A stretch of DNA of 64,000 nucleotides from an uncultured Clostridia bacterium (lineage in GTDB: Bacteria; Bacillota; Clostridia; TANB77; CAG-465): positions 124,001 to 188,000 of the forward strand of contig CAKPOO010000002.1 in the NCBI GenBank assembly GCA_934169925.1, written 5' to 3'. The notes beneath the pieces are model-generated. The model did not search any database. It was given only the letters and a program-made list of their open reading frames with translations, and had not been told where the DNA came from. Every line of letters starts with the position of its first letter. The first letter of the stretch is position 1. This document shows positions 15,963 through 24,477 of this stretch, piece after piece. The translations under genes were made by a program, and so were the position numbers.

Positions 15963-18900
15963 ATGAAATTAAAAAAGATTGAATTACAAGGATTTAAATC
16001 ATTTGCTGATAAAACTCAAATAGACTTTCTTGATGGGGTTACAACAATTGTTGGACCAAATGGAAGTGGAAAATCAAATATTTCTGATGCTTTAAGATGG
16101 GTTTTAGGAGAGCAAAGTGTAAAAACACTTCGTGGTTCTAAAATGGAAGATGTTATTTTTGCAGGAACACAGGCAAGAAAAAAAGTTGGTTTTGCAGAAG
16201 TATCTATGTATATTGATAATAGTGATATGGCTCTTCCTGTAGAATATAAAGAGGTTGTTGTTACAAGAAGAGTATACAGAACTGGTGAGAGTAATTACCT
16301 TATAAATAACAATGAATGTAGATTAAAAGATATACAAGAATTGTTTATGGATACTGGTGTAGGAAAAGATGGATATAGTATAATTTCACAAGGTAAAATT
16401 GACGAAATTTTATCTACAAAATCTGATGATAGAAGAAGTATATTTGAAGAAGCATCAGGTATTGTAAAATATAGAACTAGAAAAGAAGAAGCTAGTAGAA
16501 AATTAAATAGTACAGAAGCTACATTAACAAGAGTTAGTGATGTACTAACTGAAATTGAAAATGTTATTGGACCACTTGAACAAAAAGCAGGTAAAGCAAA
16601 AAAGTATTTAAAATTAAGAGATGAACTAAAAAACTTTGATGTTAAGTTGTTTATAGATTCAGTAGAGTCAAATAATAAAGATCTTGCAAAATTAGATGAA
16701 ATAATTTCAACTTTTGAAAATGATATTGAAAATGAAGAAAAAGATTATGCAAATTTAGGTGATAAAAAAGAAAGTATAAAAGATAGAATACAAGAACTAT
16801 CTTTAAAAATTGAAGAAACACAAAGTAAGTTCTTTGATTTGCAAAATGAAGTTGAAAGAATAAACTCAAAAATCGAAGTAAATAATACTCAAATTTCTAA
16901 TGATACATCAAATATTTCAAGACTTGAAAATGAAATTGTTGAGGATAAAGAAAAGATTACATCTTTAAAAGAAGAATTAGAAAAAAGAAATAAAAAACGT
17001 ATAACAATGTCTGAAAATAAAGCTAAGTTTGAAGAAGATTTAGCAAAAAAACAAGAAGAATTAAATAAAATTTTAGAAAATTTAGACTCTAGAGGTTTAG
17101 AAATTGAAGATATAAAAAATGCAATTGATATTAATAATGAAGAAAAATATGATTTAAAAATAAAAGTTAGTAGTATAGAATCTTCTATAGAATCTAATGA
17201 AAAACAAATTGAAGAAAGAAAAAAACAAGAAGAAAAAAATATATCTCAAAAAGATAGTATAAGTGCTATGAAAGACGATATATATTTAAAACTTAATTCA
17301 AAAACTAAAGAATTAACAAAAATAGAAGATGAAATAACCGAAGTAGAAAATGAAAAAAGGGTTCTAAATGATGGTATAATTGCTATTAAAGATGAGGATA
17401 GATCTTTAAATCAAGAGTTAATAACTTTAAAATCTAAGTATAACTATTTAGTAAATCTTGAAAAAGAAAATGAAGGATACTTTAAATCTGTAAAAGATGT
17501 ACTTGAATATTCAAAGGAAAATCCATATGTTTATGGAACTATAGCAAGTTTAATTTCAACTGATGAAAAATATGAATATGCAATAGAAATATCACTTGGT
17601 GGGTATATTCAAAATATTGTTGTAGAAACTGAAAAAGAAGCTAAAGAAATGATTGCATATTTAAAGAATAATTCACTTGGTAGAGCTACTTTTTTACCAC
17701 TTAACACAATCAAAGAAATTAAATTTGATTTAAGAAATAAAGTTGCTAAATTACCTGGATTTATTGCTATGGCAAATGAACTTGTTAATTTTGATAGCAA
17801 GTATAAAAAAGCAATAAATTTAGCTCTTGGTACAACTGTTATTGTAGATAATATTGATAATGCTGTAGCTATGTCAAAGGCTATGAAAAATTCTATAAAA
17901 ATAGTTACCTTATCTGGTGAAATGATTGCTACAACAGGTAGTATGACAGGTGGTAAGACTAAAGCTAAATCTGCAGGGCTAATTGGTAGAAGTGAAAAAA
18001 TAAATCAGTTACAAAAAGAAGTTGAAAATAAACAAGCACAAGTTGAAAGTTTTTCTAAAAAGGTTGAAGAAAGTAATAAAAAATTAAATGAAATAGATAA
18101 AAAGATTACTGGTTTACTTCGTATAAAACAAGATAAAAGTATTGAAGTTGCAACTTTAAAAGAAAAATATAGCAATATTCAAAAGGATTTTGAAAGAATT
18201 GAAAATTCAAAAGAAAACGCAAAAAAAATAATTGAAGATTTAGAAATTGCAAATAACCAGTTTAAAGAGCAAATATCAGAATATAATTCTAGAATTGATG
18301 AGATTGAAATAGAAAACGCTTCTAAACAAGAAATTGTTGATGAATATGCAAGATTTAATAAAGAAAAGCAACAAGAAATTGACTTTTTAAATGAAGACGT
18401 TGTAAATCTAAAAATTTCACTTTCATCATTTGACGAAAGTGTAGCATCTATTGATGAAATGAAAGAAAAAATCGAGCAAGATGTTAAAAATTTTGAATTT
18501 GGAATTGATAGAAAAGTTGAACAAATCGAATTATTAAAAGAAAATATTAATAATTGTAATAAAGATATAGAAAGTCTAAAAGAAAGCATTAAAAAACAAC
18601 ATGAATTTAAAGAGCAACATCAAGTTATTTCTGAGAAGCTAAAGAAAGAAAAAGAAGAGTTAGCAAAAAATCAAGAAGAAATTGATAAGAAACTTATAGA
18701 TTCAGTAAAAAAAGTAGAAAGAATAAAAGAAGAAAAAGCAAAAGTTGAATCTAAAAAAGTAAAATTTGATGTTGAACTTGAAAATTTAAAAAATAAAATG
18801 TGGGATGATTATGAACTTACTGTGTCTAGTGCAAAAAAATTACTTGAAAATATAACATTTGAAGATTTAGATGAAAAACAAATTTCAAAAAATGCTGAAA

Positions 18901-19517
18901 AAATCAGAAAAGAAATTAAAGAACTCGGTGAAGTTGATGTTGGTTCAATTGAAGAATATAAAAATACTAAAGAAAGGTATGACTTTATATCAAATCAAAA
19001 AAATGACTTAGAAGAAACTAAACAAAAACTAAATAATTTAATTTCAAATATGACAAGCATAATGAAAAATCAATTTTCAAAACAATTTAAAGTAATTGCT
19101 AAAAACTTTAATGAAACTTTCCAAGAATTATTTGGTGGTGGTAAAGCAGATCTTACTTTATCTGATGAGTCTAACATATTAGAAAGTGGAATTGAAATAG
19201 AAGTTCAACCACCTGGAAAAAAACTACAAAGTATGATGCTCTTGTCTGGTGGTGAAAAGGCTTTAACTGCTGTTGCCTTATTGTTTGCAATATTAAAAAT
19301 TAAGACACCTCCATTTTGTATACTTGATGAAATAGAGGCTGCACTTGATGATGTAAATGTTCATAGATATGCAGAATATATTAAAAATTATTCTAAGGAT
19401 ACACAGTTTATTGTAATTACTCATAGAAAAGGTACTATGGAAGTTGCTTCAAGTGTATATGGTGTTACAATGCAAGAATATGGTATTTCTAAAGTTGTTT
19501 CAATGAAATTAAAATAG
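15963..19517 (+). CDS. smc: Chromosome segregation protein SMC
   Basis: ATPase core of the SMC-ScpAB condensin that compacts and separates chromosomes. At 1184 residues it has the full plan: N-terminal Walker A 'GPNGSGKSN' (31-39), a long coiled coil, a hinge around residues 520-660 ('YGTIASLISTDEKYEYAIEI' through 'GSMTGGKTKAKSAGLIGR'), a return coiled coil, and the C-terminal head with signature 'LLSGGEKALTAVALLF' and Walker B 'FCILDEIEAALDD'. scpB is in this window at 32994. The common neighbours rnc and ftsY are missing; it is a monocistronic unit with its own promoter and terminator. Confidence 0.97.
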   Translation: MKLKKIELQGFKSFADKTQIDFLDGVTTIVGPNGSGKSNISDALRWVLGEQSVKTLRGSKMEDVIFAGTQARKKVGFAEVSMYIDNSDMALPVEYKEVVVTRRVYRTGESNYLINNNECRLKDIQELFMDTGVGKDGYSIISQGKIDEILSTKSDDRRSIFEEASGIVKYRTRKEEASRKLNSTEATLTRVSDVLTEIENVIGPLEQKAGKAKKYLKLRDELKNFDVKLFIDSVESNNKDLAKLDEIISTFENDIENEEKDYANLGDKKESIKDRIQELSLKIEETQSKFFDLQNEVERINSKIEVNNTQISNDTSNISRLENEIVEDKEKITSLKEELEKRNKKRITMSENKAKFEEDLAKKQEELNKILENLDSRGLEIEDIKNAIDINNEEKYDLKIKVSSIESSIESNEKQIEERKKQEEKNISQKDSISAMKDDIYLKLNSKTKELTKIEDEITEVENEKRVLNDGIIAIKDEDRSLNQELITLKSKYNYLVNLEKENEGYFKSVKDVLEYSKENPYVYGTIASLISTDEKYEYAIEISLGGYIQNIVVETEKEAKEMIAYLKNNSLGRATFLPLNTIKEIKFDLRNKVAKLPGFIAMANELVNFDSKYKKAINLALGTTVIVDNIDNAVAMSKAMKNSIKIVTLSGEMIATTGSMTGGKTKAKSAGLIGRSEKINQLQKEVENKQAQVESFSKKVEESNKKLNEIDKKITGLLRIKQDKSIEVATLKEKYSNIQKDFERIENSKENAKKIIEDLEIANNQFKEQISEYNSRIDEIEIENASKQEIVDEYARFNKEKQQEIDFLNEDVVNLKISLSSFDESVASIDEMKEKIEQDVKNFEFGIDRKVEQIELLKENINNCNKDIESLKESIKKQHEFKEQHQVISEKLKKEKEELAKNQEEIDKKLIDSVKKVERIKEEKAKVESKKVKFDVELENLKNKMWDDYELTVSSAKKLLENITFEDLDEKQISKNAEKIRKEIKELGEVDVGSIEEYKNTKERYDFISNQKNDLEETKQKLNNLISNMTSIMKNQFSKQFKVIAKNFNETFQELFGGGKADLTLSDESNILESGIEIEVQPPGKKLQSMMLLSGGEKALTAVALLFAILKIKTPPFCILDEIEAALDDVNVHRYAEYIKNYSKDTQFIVITHRKGTMEVASSVYGVTMQEYGISKVVSMKLK

Positions 19518-19530
19518 GTTTAAGTTTTAA

Positions 19531-19578
19531 ATGAGCCAAAATGTTTTACAATACGTTTAACATTATGGTTCATTTTTT
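19531..19578 (+). terminator. Intrinsic terminator after smc
   Basis: Imperfect stem of about 17 bp (arms near 19531-19547 and 19558-19574) followed by a T run; its arms resemble those of the terminator at 32863-32927. Confidence 0.75.
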
Positions 19579-19592
19579 GTTAAATTTTACTA

Positions 19593-19621
19593 TTGAAAAT
19601 AGAACTGATGTTTGATATAAT
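19593..19621 (+). promoter_or_regulatory. Sigma-A-type promoter for dinB
   Basis: TTGAAA (19593-19598), 17-base spacer, TATAAT (19616-19621). The TTG in the -35 box is in frame with dinB but cannot be its start. Confidence 0.8.
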
Positions 19622-19637
19622 TTTTGTGGTGATGAAT

Positions 19638-20813
19638 TTGAGAGCAATTTTACATTGTGATTTAAATAATTTTTTTGCATCTGTAGAGTGTTTAAAAAAT
19701 CCTAGTTTGAGAAATGTTCCTATGGTAGTAGCAGGAGATCCAAATAAAAGACATGGAATTGTTGTTGCAAAAAATGAACTTGCTAAAAAATATGGTATAT
19801 ATACTCCTGAAACAGTATATTCTGCATTAAAAAAATGTAAAAATTTAGTAGTTGTTGAGTCAAGTTATGAAGATTACAAAAAATATTCAAAAATTGTTAA
19901 CAATATATATTTAGAATATACAGATAAAGTGGAACCTTTTGGAATAGATGAATCATTTTTAGATATAACAGAAAGTCTTTCTTTATTTGGATCTCCAGAG
20001 GAAATTGCATATAAAATTAAAGAGGAAGTTAAACAAAAAACAGGTCTTACAATTTCTGTTGGAGTTTCATTTAATAAATCTCTTGCAAAACTTGGAAGTG
20101 ATCTAAAAAAGCCTGATGCAGTCACTGTTTTAAGTTATGATAATTTTAAGGAAAAAATTTATGATTTGCCTGTAAATTCTCTTTTGTATGTTGGAAAAAA
20201 TACGTATAATAAACTTCTTGATATGAGAATAAAGACAATTGGAGATCTTGCATGTAGTAATAAAAAATATGTTATTTCAAAACTTGGAAAAACAGGTGAA
20301 ATTATACATAATTATGCAAATGGTATTGATAATGATGAAGTTTTACCTTATGAAAACAAATATACTCCAAAAAGTATTAGTCATGGAATAACTTTTAATG
20401 AGGACACAGATGATTTGGATTTTGTGCTAAAAATAATTAGAAAGATATCATCAAAAATTAGTACAAAATTAAGAGTACAAATGCTTAAATGTAGCGAAGT
20501 GAGTTTAAATATAAAATATGAAGATTTTGTTTGTGTTTCTAGACAAAGGAAACTTGATTTAACCGATTTATATAAAGATATTGTAAATTGTGCACAAAAT
20601 TTATTTTTGGATAATGTTGATTCTACTAAAAAAGTTCGTGCTATAACAGTTGGAATTTCTGGATTTGAGGATGAAGATATAAAACAAATTAACTTATTTG
20701 ATGATATTTGCAAAAAAGATGAAAATAAAAAGTTGGAAGATGTGAATAAGGTTTTAGATGAGATGAAAAAAATATATGGTGATGATAAGATAAATTTTGC
20801 AAGTACACTTTAA
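19638..20813 (+). CDS. dinB: Y-family DNA polymerase IV
   Basis: Translesion DNA polymerase. From the TTG at 19638 the protein has 391 residues and begins 'RAILHCDLNNFFASVE' in the normal place; GGTGAT lies just upstream at the genome's usual spacing, while an ATG at 19632 overlaps that site. Catalytic acidic residues are visible in 'HCDLNNFFASVE' and in 'PFGIDESFLDITES'. 'GISVGVSFNKSLAKLGSDLKKP'-type thumb/finger sequence follows (here 'SVGVSFNKSLAKLGSDLKKP'), then the little-finger domain. No terminal beta-clamp motif was clear beyond 'QINLFDDI', which fits the usual QLxLF pattern. Single-gene unit. Confidence 0.93.
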   Translation: MRAILHCDLNNFFASVECLKNPSLRNVPMVVAGDPNKRHGIVVAKNELAKKYGIYTPETVYSALKKCKNLVVVESSYEDYKKYSKIVNNIYLEYTDKVEPFGIDESFLDITESLSLFGSPEEIAYKIKEEVKQKTGLTISVGVSFNKSLAKLGSDLKKPDAVTVLSYDNFKEKIYDLPVNSLLYVGKNTYNKLLDMRIKTIGDLACSNKKYVISKLGKTGEIIHNYANGIDNDEVLPYENKYTPKSISHGITFNEDTDDLDFVLKIIRKISSKISTKLRVQMLKCSEVSLNIKYEDFVCVSRQRKLDLTDLYKDIVNCAQNLFLDNVDSTKKVRAITVGISGFEDEDIKQINLFDDICKKDENKKLEDVNKVLDEMKKIYGDDKINFASTL

Positions 20814-20827
20814 ATAATTAGAATTGT

Positions 20828-20836
20828 ATGTTATAA
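20828..20836 (+). promoter_or_regulatory. Extended -10 promoter for 20884-21273
   Basis: TGTTATAAT gives TGn directly before a perfect TATAAT (20831-20836); no good -35 is seen. Leader of about 40 bases to the start codon. Confidence 0.6.
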
Positions 20837-20883
20837 TACAATCTGTTGGAAAATTTATTATATTGACAATTGGAGGTATAAAA

Positions 20884-21273
20884 ATGAAATCAGAATATGA
20901 TTTAAAGGATTTGTTTATTTTCTACGGAGAAGTCGCAGAAGATGGAGAAACATCACCAAGTATCGTTTTAAAGACTGCTGAGCAAAGATTTGTTGGTGAA
21001 CGTTTAAAAGGTAGCAAGAACAAGATGTTTAAGGAAAAAATCAAGTATGTTGATGTGATTTATCCTAACATTGCTTTTGAGAAAATAAAGGAAAATCCTT
21101 TGAGTGAGTATATTAATCAGGAGGGAATAGATTTCTTAGTTGAAAATGGAAAGCTTACAAAAAGCAGATTGCGTATTGTAAGTTTGATATTAAATGCATC
21201 TCTTGATGATAAAAATATGCTGCTTGAAGGTCTTAAAGCCTACAACAGAGGTAAGAATATAGTTTTTACATAA
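20884..21273 (+). CDS. Uncharacterised 129-aa orphan protein
   Basis: I do not recognise this protein. It begins 'MKSEYDLKDLFIFYGEVAED' and ends 'GLKAYNRGKNIVFT'; it is mixed in charge, without membrane helix, and looks like a compact alpha/beta domain. The start is set by GGAGG at 20873-20877; a longer frame back to 20824 would cross the promoter. It uses AAG, AAC, ATC and GAG more than the adjacent dinB and oxidoreductase genes, as do the orphans at 10597-13571 and 48477-50672. Own promoter and terminator; not part of a neighbouring operon. Confidence 0.78.
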   Translation: MKSEYDLKDLFIFYGEVAEDGETSPSIVLKTAEQRFVGERLKGSKNKMFKEKIKYVDVIYPNIAFEKIKENPLSEYINQEGIDFLVENGKLTKSRLRIVSLILNASLDDKNMLLEGLKAYNRGKNIVFT

Positions 21274-21288
21274 TTAAATAAAGACTAT

Positions 21289-21327
21289 CAAAAAAAGGCA
21301 AATAGCAAAGTGCTATTTGTCTTTTTT
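21289..21327. terminator. Bidirectional intrinsic terminator
   Basis: 11-bp stem with one G-T pair (GGCAAATAGCA with TGCTATTTGTC), A and T runs on both sides, between convergent genes. Confidence 0.82.
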
Positions 21328-21334
21328 GTATTAA

Positions 21335-22297
21335 TTATTGTATATCTTCGTTATTAGTTATTTTTTCCATCATTAATAAATAATTCCATTTTTTATCGAT
21401 TTCTTTTTGTAATTCATCAATATAATGTTTATTTTCTTCTTTAAATAAATGTTTGAATCTTTTTTGTGTTTTCAAGAATTCTTCAACTGGTAATTTTTTT
21501 GCAGGTTTGTAGTTTACGTGATAAACACCATTTTCAATTTCATATACAGGCCAAAAGCAAGTATCTATTGCCAATTTTTCAATTTTTGCTAAATCTTCTG
21601 TAGGATATCCCCATCCCCTTGGACAAGGAGAAAATACAGCAAGAAATGTAGGACCTTCTGTATATATAGCTTTTTGTGCTTTTTCATATAAATCTTTTTG
21701 ATTACCAAAAAGTGCACTTTGTGCAACATAAGGAATATTATGTTTTACCATTATTTCTGTTAAATCTTTTCTTGGTTGAGATTTACCAACAGATGAGGTA
21801 CCACTTGGAGTAGTTGTAGTGTCTGAAAAATGTGGAGTTGAAGAAGAACGTTGAGTACCAGTGTTCATATATGCTCCATTATCATAACAAATATATGTTA
21901 TATCATGATTTCTTTCCATAGCACCAGACAAACTTTGAAATCCAATATCTAAAGTTCCACCATCGCCACCAAAAGCTAAGAATTTAGTTGCTTTATCTTT
22001 TGATAACTTTCCATCTCTTTTTAATTTGTTATATGTTTTTTCAACACCAGAAAGAGTAGCACTTGCACATTCAAATGCAGTGTGAATAAAAGAAATATTA
22101 TTCCATGAAGTATAAGGATACAAAAAACTTGATACTTCTAAACAACCTGTTGCACAAGAAACAACAGCATTATCCTCAGGTTTTAAAGCACGAAGAATTT
22201 GTCTTACTGCAGGAGGTGCACCACAGCCAGCACACATTCTATGTCCAGAAGAAAATCTAGACTCTTTTTTTAGAACTTCTTTTAAATTATATGCCAT
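21335..22297 (-). CDS. porB: 2-oxoacid:ferredoxin oxidoreductase beta subunit (TPP-binding)
   Basis: Thiamine-diphosphate subunit (320 aa) of a four-subunit pyruvate/2-oxoacid:ferredoxin oxidoreductase, which decarboxylates the 2-oxoacid with CoA and reduces ferredoxin. Cluster cysteines are visible in 'RMCAGCGAPP', 'VVSCATGCLEV' and 'FSPCPRGWGY'. TPP binding is shown by 'FGGDGGTLDIGFQSLSGAME' followed by 'YDNGAYMNTGTQRSS'. Last gene of the operon gamma-delta-alpha-beta; its start overlaps the alpha stop by one base, which indicates coupled translation. The exact substrate (pyruvate or branched-chain 2-oxoacid) cannot be settled from sequence; pyruvate is likely in an anaerobe. Confidence 0.9.
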   Translation of the reverse strand: MAYNLKEVLKKESRFSSGHRMCAGCGAPPAVRQILRALKPEDNAVVSCATGCLEVSSFLYPYTSWNNISFIHTAFECASATLSGVEKTYNKLKRDGKLSKDKATKFLAFGGDGGTLDIGFQSLSGAMERNHDITYICYDNGAYMNTGTQRSSSTPHFSDTTTTPSGTSSVGKSQPRKDLTEIMVKHNIPYVAQSALFGNQKDLYEKAQKAIYTEGPTFLAVFSPCPRGWGYPTEDLAKIEKLAIDTCFWPVYEIENGVYHVNYKPAKKLPVEEFLKTQKRFKHLFKEENKHYIDELQKEIDKKWNYLLMMEKITNNEDIQ

Positions 22298-23478
22298 TAT
22301 TCTTTAACCTCCTTTAAACCTAAAAATTTTTGTACTGTATCTATTTTTTTACCATTTTTTATATCTATAAGTTCATTAAATACAGAATTTATATCATCTG
22401 TTGTTACATCTTTACCACCAAGTCCATAAACATAATTTATTGTTGGAACGTTTAAAGAAGAAGTATACATACAAGATGTAATTTCTGAAAATAGTGGTCC
22501 AGAGTAACCATTAATACTATCACATTTATCCATAATTGCTAAAGCTTTTAAATTTTTTAAACTATTTGCAATTTCAGTAAAGGCAAGAGGTCTAAAACAT
22601 CTAGGTTTTAAAAGCCCTGCTTTTATATTATTTTTTCTTAAATTATCAATTGTATCTTTTATAGTGCCAGCTGTTGAATTAAGAGCAATAATTCCAATTT
22701 CTGCATCATCTAACATATATTTTTCAAACATATCATACTTTCTACCAGTAAGTTTGAAAAATTCATCAGACACTTCTTTTATAATTTTTACAGAATCTTT
22801 CATAGCTTGAGCAAGTTCATATCTATGCATAAAATAATCTTCTTGCATATCTAAAGGTCCAATTGCTATATTTCTTTTTTCATCAAGTAAATATTCGCTT
22901 GGTTTGTATTCACCAATAAATTCCTTTACTTTTTCATCTTCTAATAATTCAATATTTTCAACTGAGTGTGAAGTTATAAAACCATCATAACATACCATAA
23001 CCGGAATTTTTGCTTGTTCAGTAATTTTTACTGCCATTATAGTATTATCATAAGCTTCTTGGTTATTTTCACAATATAGTTGTATAAATCCAGCATCTCT
23101 TACGCCCATAGAGTCTGAATGATCGTTATGAATGTTTAAAGGTGCAGATAAAGCTCTATTTGCACATATTAAAGTCATAGGTAATCTAAGACCTGATGCT
23201 ATGTATAGCATTTCAAACATATATGCAAGACCTTGAGATGATGTTGCACTCATAACTCTACCACCAGCTGCACTAGCACCAATAGTTGCAGCCATTGCAC
23301 TGTGTTCACTTTCTACAGGAATGAATTCTGTAGTTACTTTTGAATTTGCTACAAAATTTGAAAAATATTGAGGTATTTCTGTAGATGGTGTAATAGGGTA
23401 GGCAGCAACGGTATCTGGGTTTATTTGCCTCATAGCAGTAGCAACTGCTTCATTTCCACTTAATCTTTCTTTAATCAA
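22297..23478 (-). CDS. porA: 2-oxoacid:ferredoxin oxidoreductase alpha subunit
   Basis: Pyrimidine-binding and substrate subunit (393 aa). The N-terminus shows the family pattern 'GNEAVATAMRQINPDTVAAY' and 'PITPSTEIPQYFS', then 'VESEHSAMAATIGASAAGGR' and 'TSSQGLAYMFEM', which shape the active site with porB. A late 'VYGLGGKDVTTDDI' is also typical. GGAGG precedes the ATG, and the delta stop is only 2 bases upstream. 'PSTEI' is often seen in branched-chain (VOR-like) members while 'PQT' is common in pyruvate enzymes, so the substrate is left open. Confidence 0.9.
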   Translation of the reverse strand: MIKERLSGNEAVATAMRQINPDTVAAYPITPSTEIPQYFSNFVANSKVTTEFIPVESEHSAMAATIGASAAGGRVMSATSSQGLAYMFEMLYIASGLRLPMTLICANRALSAPLNIHNDHSDSMGVRDAGFIQLYCENNQEAYDNTIMAVKITEQAKIPVMVCYDGFITSHSVENIELLEDEKVKEFIGEYKPSEYLLDEKRNIAIGPLDMQEDYFMHRYELAQAMKDSVKIIKEVSDEFFKLTGRKYDMFEKYMLDDAEIGIIALNSTAGTIKDTIDNLRKNNIKAGLLKPRCFRPLAFTEIANSLKNLKALAIMDKCDSINGYSGPLFSEITSCMYTSSLNVPTINYVYGLGGKDVTTDDINSVFNELIDIKNGKKIDTVQKFLGLKEVKE

Positions 23479-23480
23479 AA

Positions 23481-23756
23481 TTATACCTCCTTAGAATCTT
23501 TCATTTCAATTGCTTTAAAAGGACAAACTTGTGCACAAATTCCACATCCTTTGCAATAGTCAAGATCGATTTTATCTAGTTTATCATCTTTAACTAATAT
23601 GCAACCCTCAGGACAATAAGGTACACAAAGTAAGCAATTTTTACATTTTTCGTTTAGGTGAATTGGAGTTTTATTTCTCCAAGAACCTGTTTTTATATTT
23701 ATAGAGTTTCCACTAGTAAGAATTGTAGAACCTCTTCCTTTTATATTATTATCCAA
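23481..23756 (-). CDS. porD: 2-oxoacid:ferredoxin oxidoreductase delta subunit (2x[4Fe-4S])
   Basis: Ferredoxin-like electron carrier subunit (91 aa). Two CxxCxxCxxxC motifs are present: 'CKNCLLCVPYCPEGC' and 'CKGCGICAQVCPFKA', each expected to hold a [4Fe-4S] cluster passing electrons from TPP to external ferredoxin. The stretch before them ('IKTGSWRNKTPIHLNEKC') is typical of PorD. It lies 3 bases after the gamma gene. Confidence 0.9.
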   Translation of the reverse strand: MDNNIKGRGSTILTSGNSINIKTGSWRNKTPIHLNEKCKNCLLCVPYCPEGCILVKDDKLDKIDLDYCKGCGICAQVCPFKAIEMKDSKEV

Positions 23757-23759
23757 TTT

Positions 23760-24329
23760 TTACCCTCCTATTAATTCATCATAAGCTCTTATTAAAGCAT
23801 CCATGTTTGGTTTTATAACCTCAGGTTTTCTTGCAAATTTATGTTTAAAGGATTCTTCCATGTTATTAAGAAGTTCATCTTTTGTCATAATATTTGAAAT
23901 TTTAACTACAGCTGAAAGTAAAGCTGTGTTTGGAAAATTTGCACCAAGACATTCTTTACTAATTTTGCTTGCATCTAGTACATATATTTTTCCTTCAAAA
24001 TTATTTAACATTTTTCTTATTTTTTCTATGTCTTTTGTAGTATTAACAAGTATAGTGCCATCTTTTCCTACACCTTTTGTAACATCAACACTTCCTATTA
24101 AACTATCATCAACTATAACAACAATGTTAGGGTTATATATATTTGAGTGTATTCTTATTGGAGTATCACTAATTCTGTTATATGCAGTAATAGGAGCTCC
24201 CATCCTTTCAGGTCCATATTCTGGAAATCCTTGAATATATTTTCCTGTATTAAAAGCAGCGTCAGCAAGTAACAGTGATGCTGTTTTTGCACCTTGACCA
24301 CCACGTGCATGCCATCTTATTTCTATCAT
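23760..24329 (-). CDS. porG: 2-oxoacid:ferredoxin oxidoreductase gamma subunit
   Basis: First gene of the operon (189 aa). The N-terminus 'MIEIRWHARGGQGAKTAS' and 'GFPEYGPERMGAPITAYNRI' is diagnostic of the gamma subunit, which binds CoA in related structures. ATG with GGAGG upstream. The four genes are packed within a few bases, so they form one transcript. Confidence 0.92.
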   Translation of the reverse strand: MIEIRWHARGGQGAKTASLLLADAAFNTGKYIQGFPEYGPERMGAPITAYNRISDTPIRIHSNIYNPNIVVIVDDSLIGSVDVTKGVGKDGTILVNTTKDIEKIRKMLNNFEGKIYVLDASKISKECLGANFPNTALLSAVVKISNIMTKDELLNNMEESFKHKFARKPEVIKPNMDALIRAYDELIGG

Positions 24330-24357
24330 AAATATACCTCCATAAAATTACTTATTA

Positions 24358-24386
24358 ATTATATCAAAAAAATATGATTAAAACAA
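24358..24386 (-). promoter_or_regulatory. Promoter of the por operon
   Basis: Minus strand TTGTTT (24386-24381), 17-base spacer, TATAAT (24363-24358). Confidence 0.7.
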
Positions 24387-24415
24387 TATTTTATATAAAT
24401 TTAAAATACATAAAT

Positions 24416-24446
24416 TTGACAAAATTAGAACTAAATATGATATATC
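24416..24446 (+). promoter_or_regulatory. Possible promoter for comEC
   Basis: Perfect TTGACA (24416-24421) with TATATC (24441-24446) at a long 19-base spacing, or GATATA at 17. Diverges from the por promoter. Confidence 0.5.
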
Positions 24447-24477
24447 AAACATTAAATTTTGATGTTAAAATATTAGC

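Noticed and set aside
18179..18589. 136-codon minus frame within smc
   Set aside because: Arises from the repetitive Lys/Glu coiled-coil codons of smc on the other strand.
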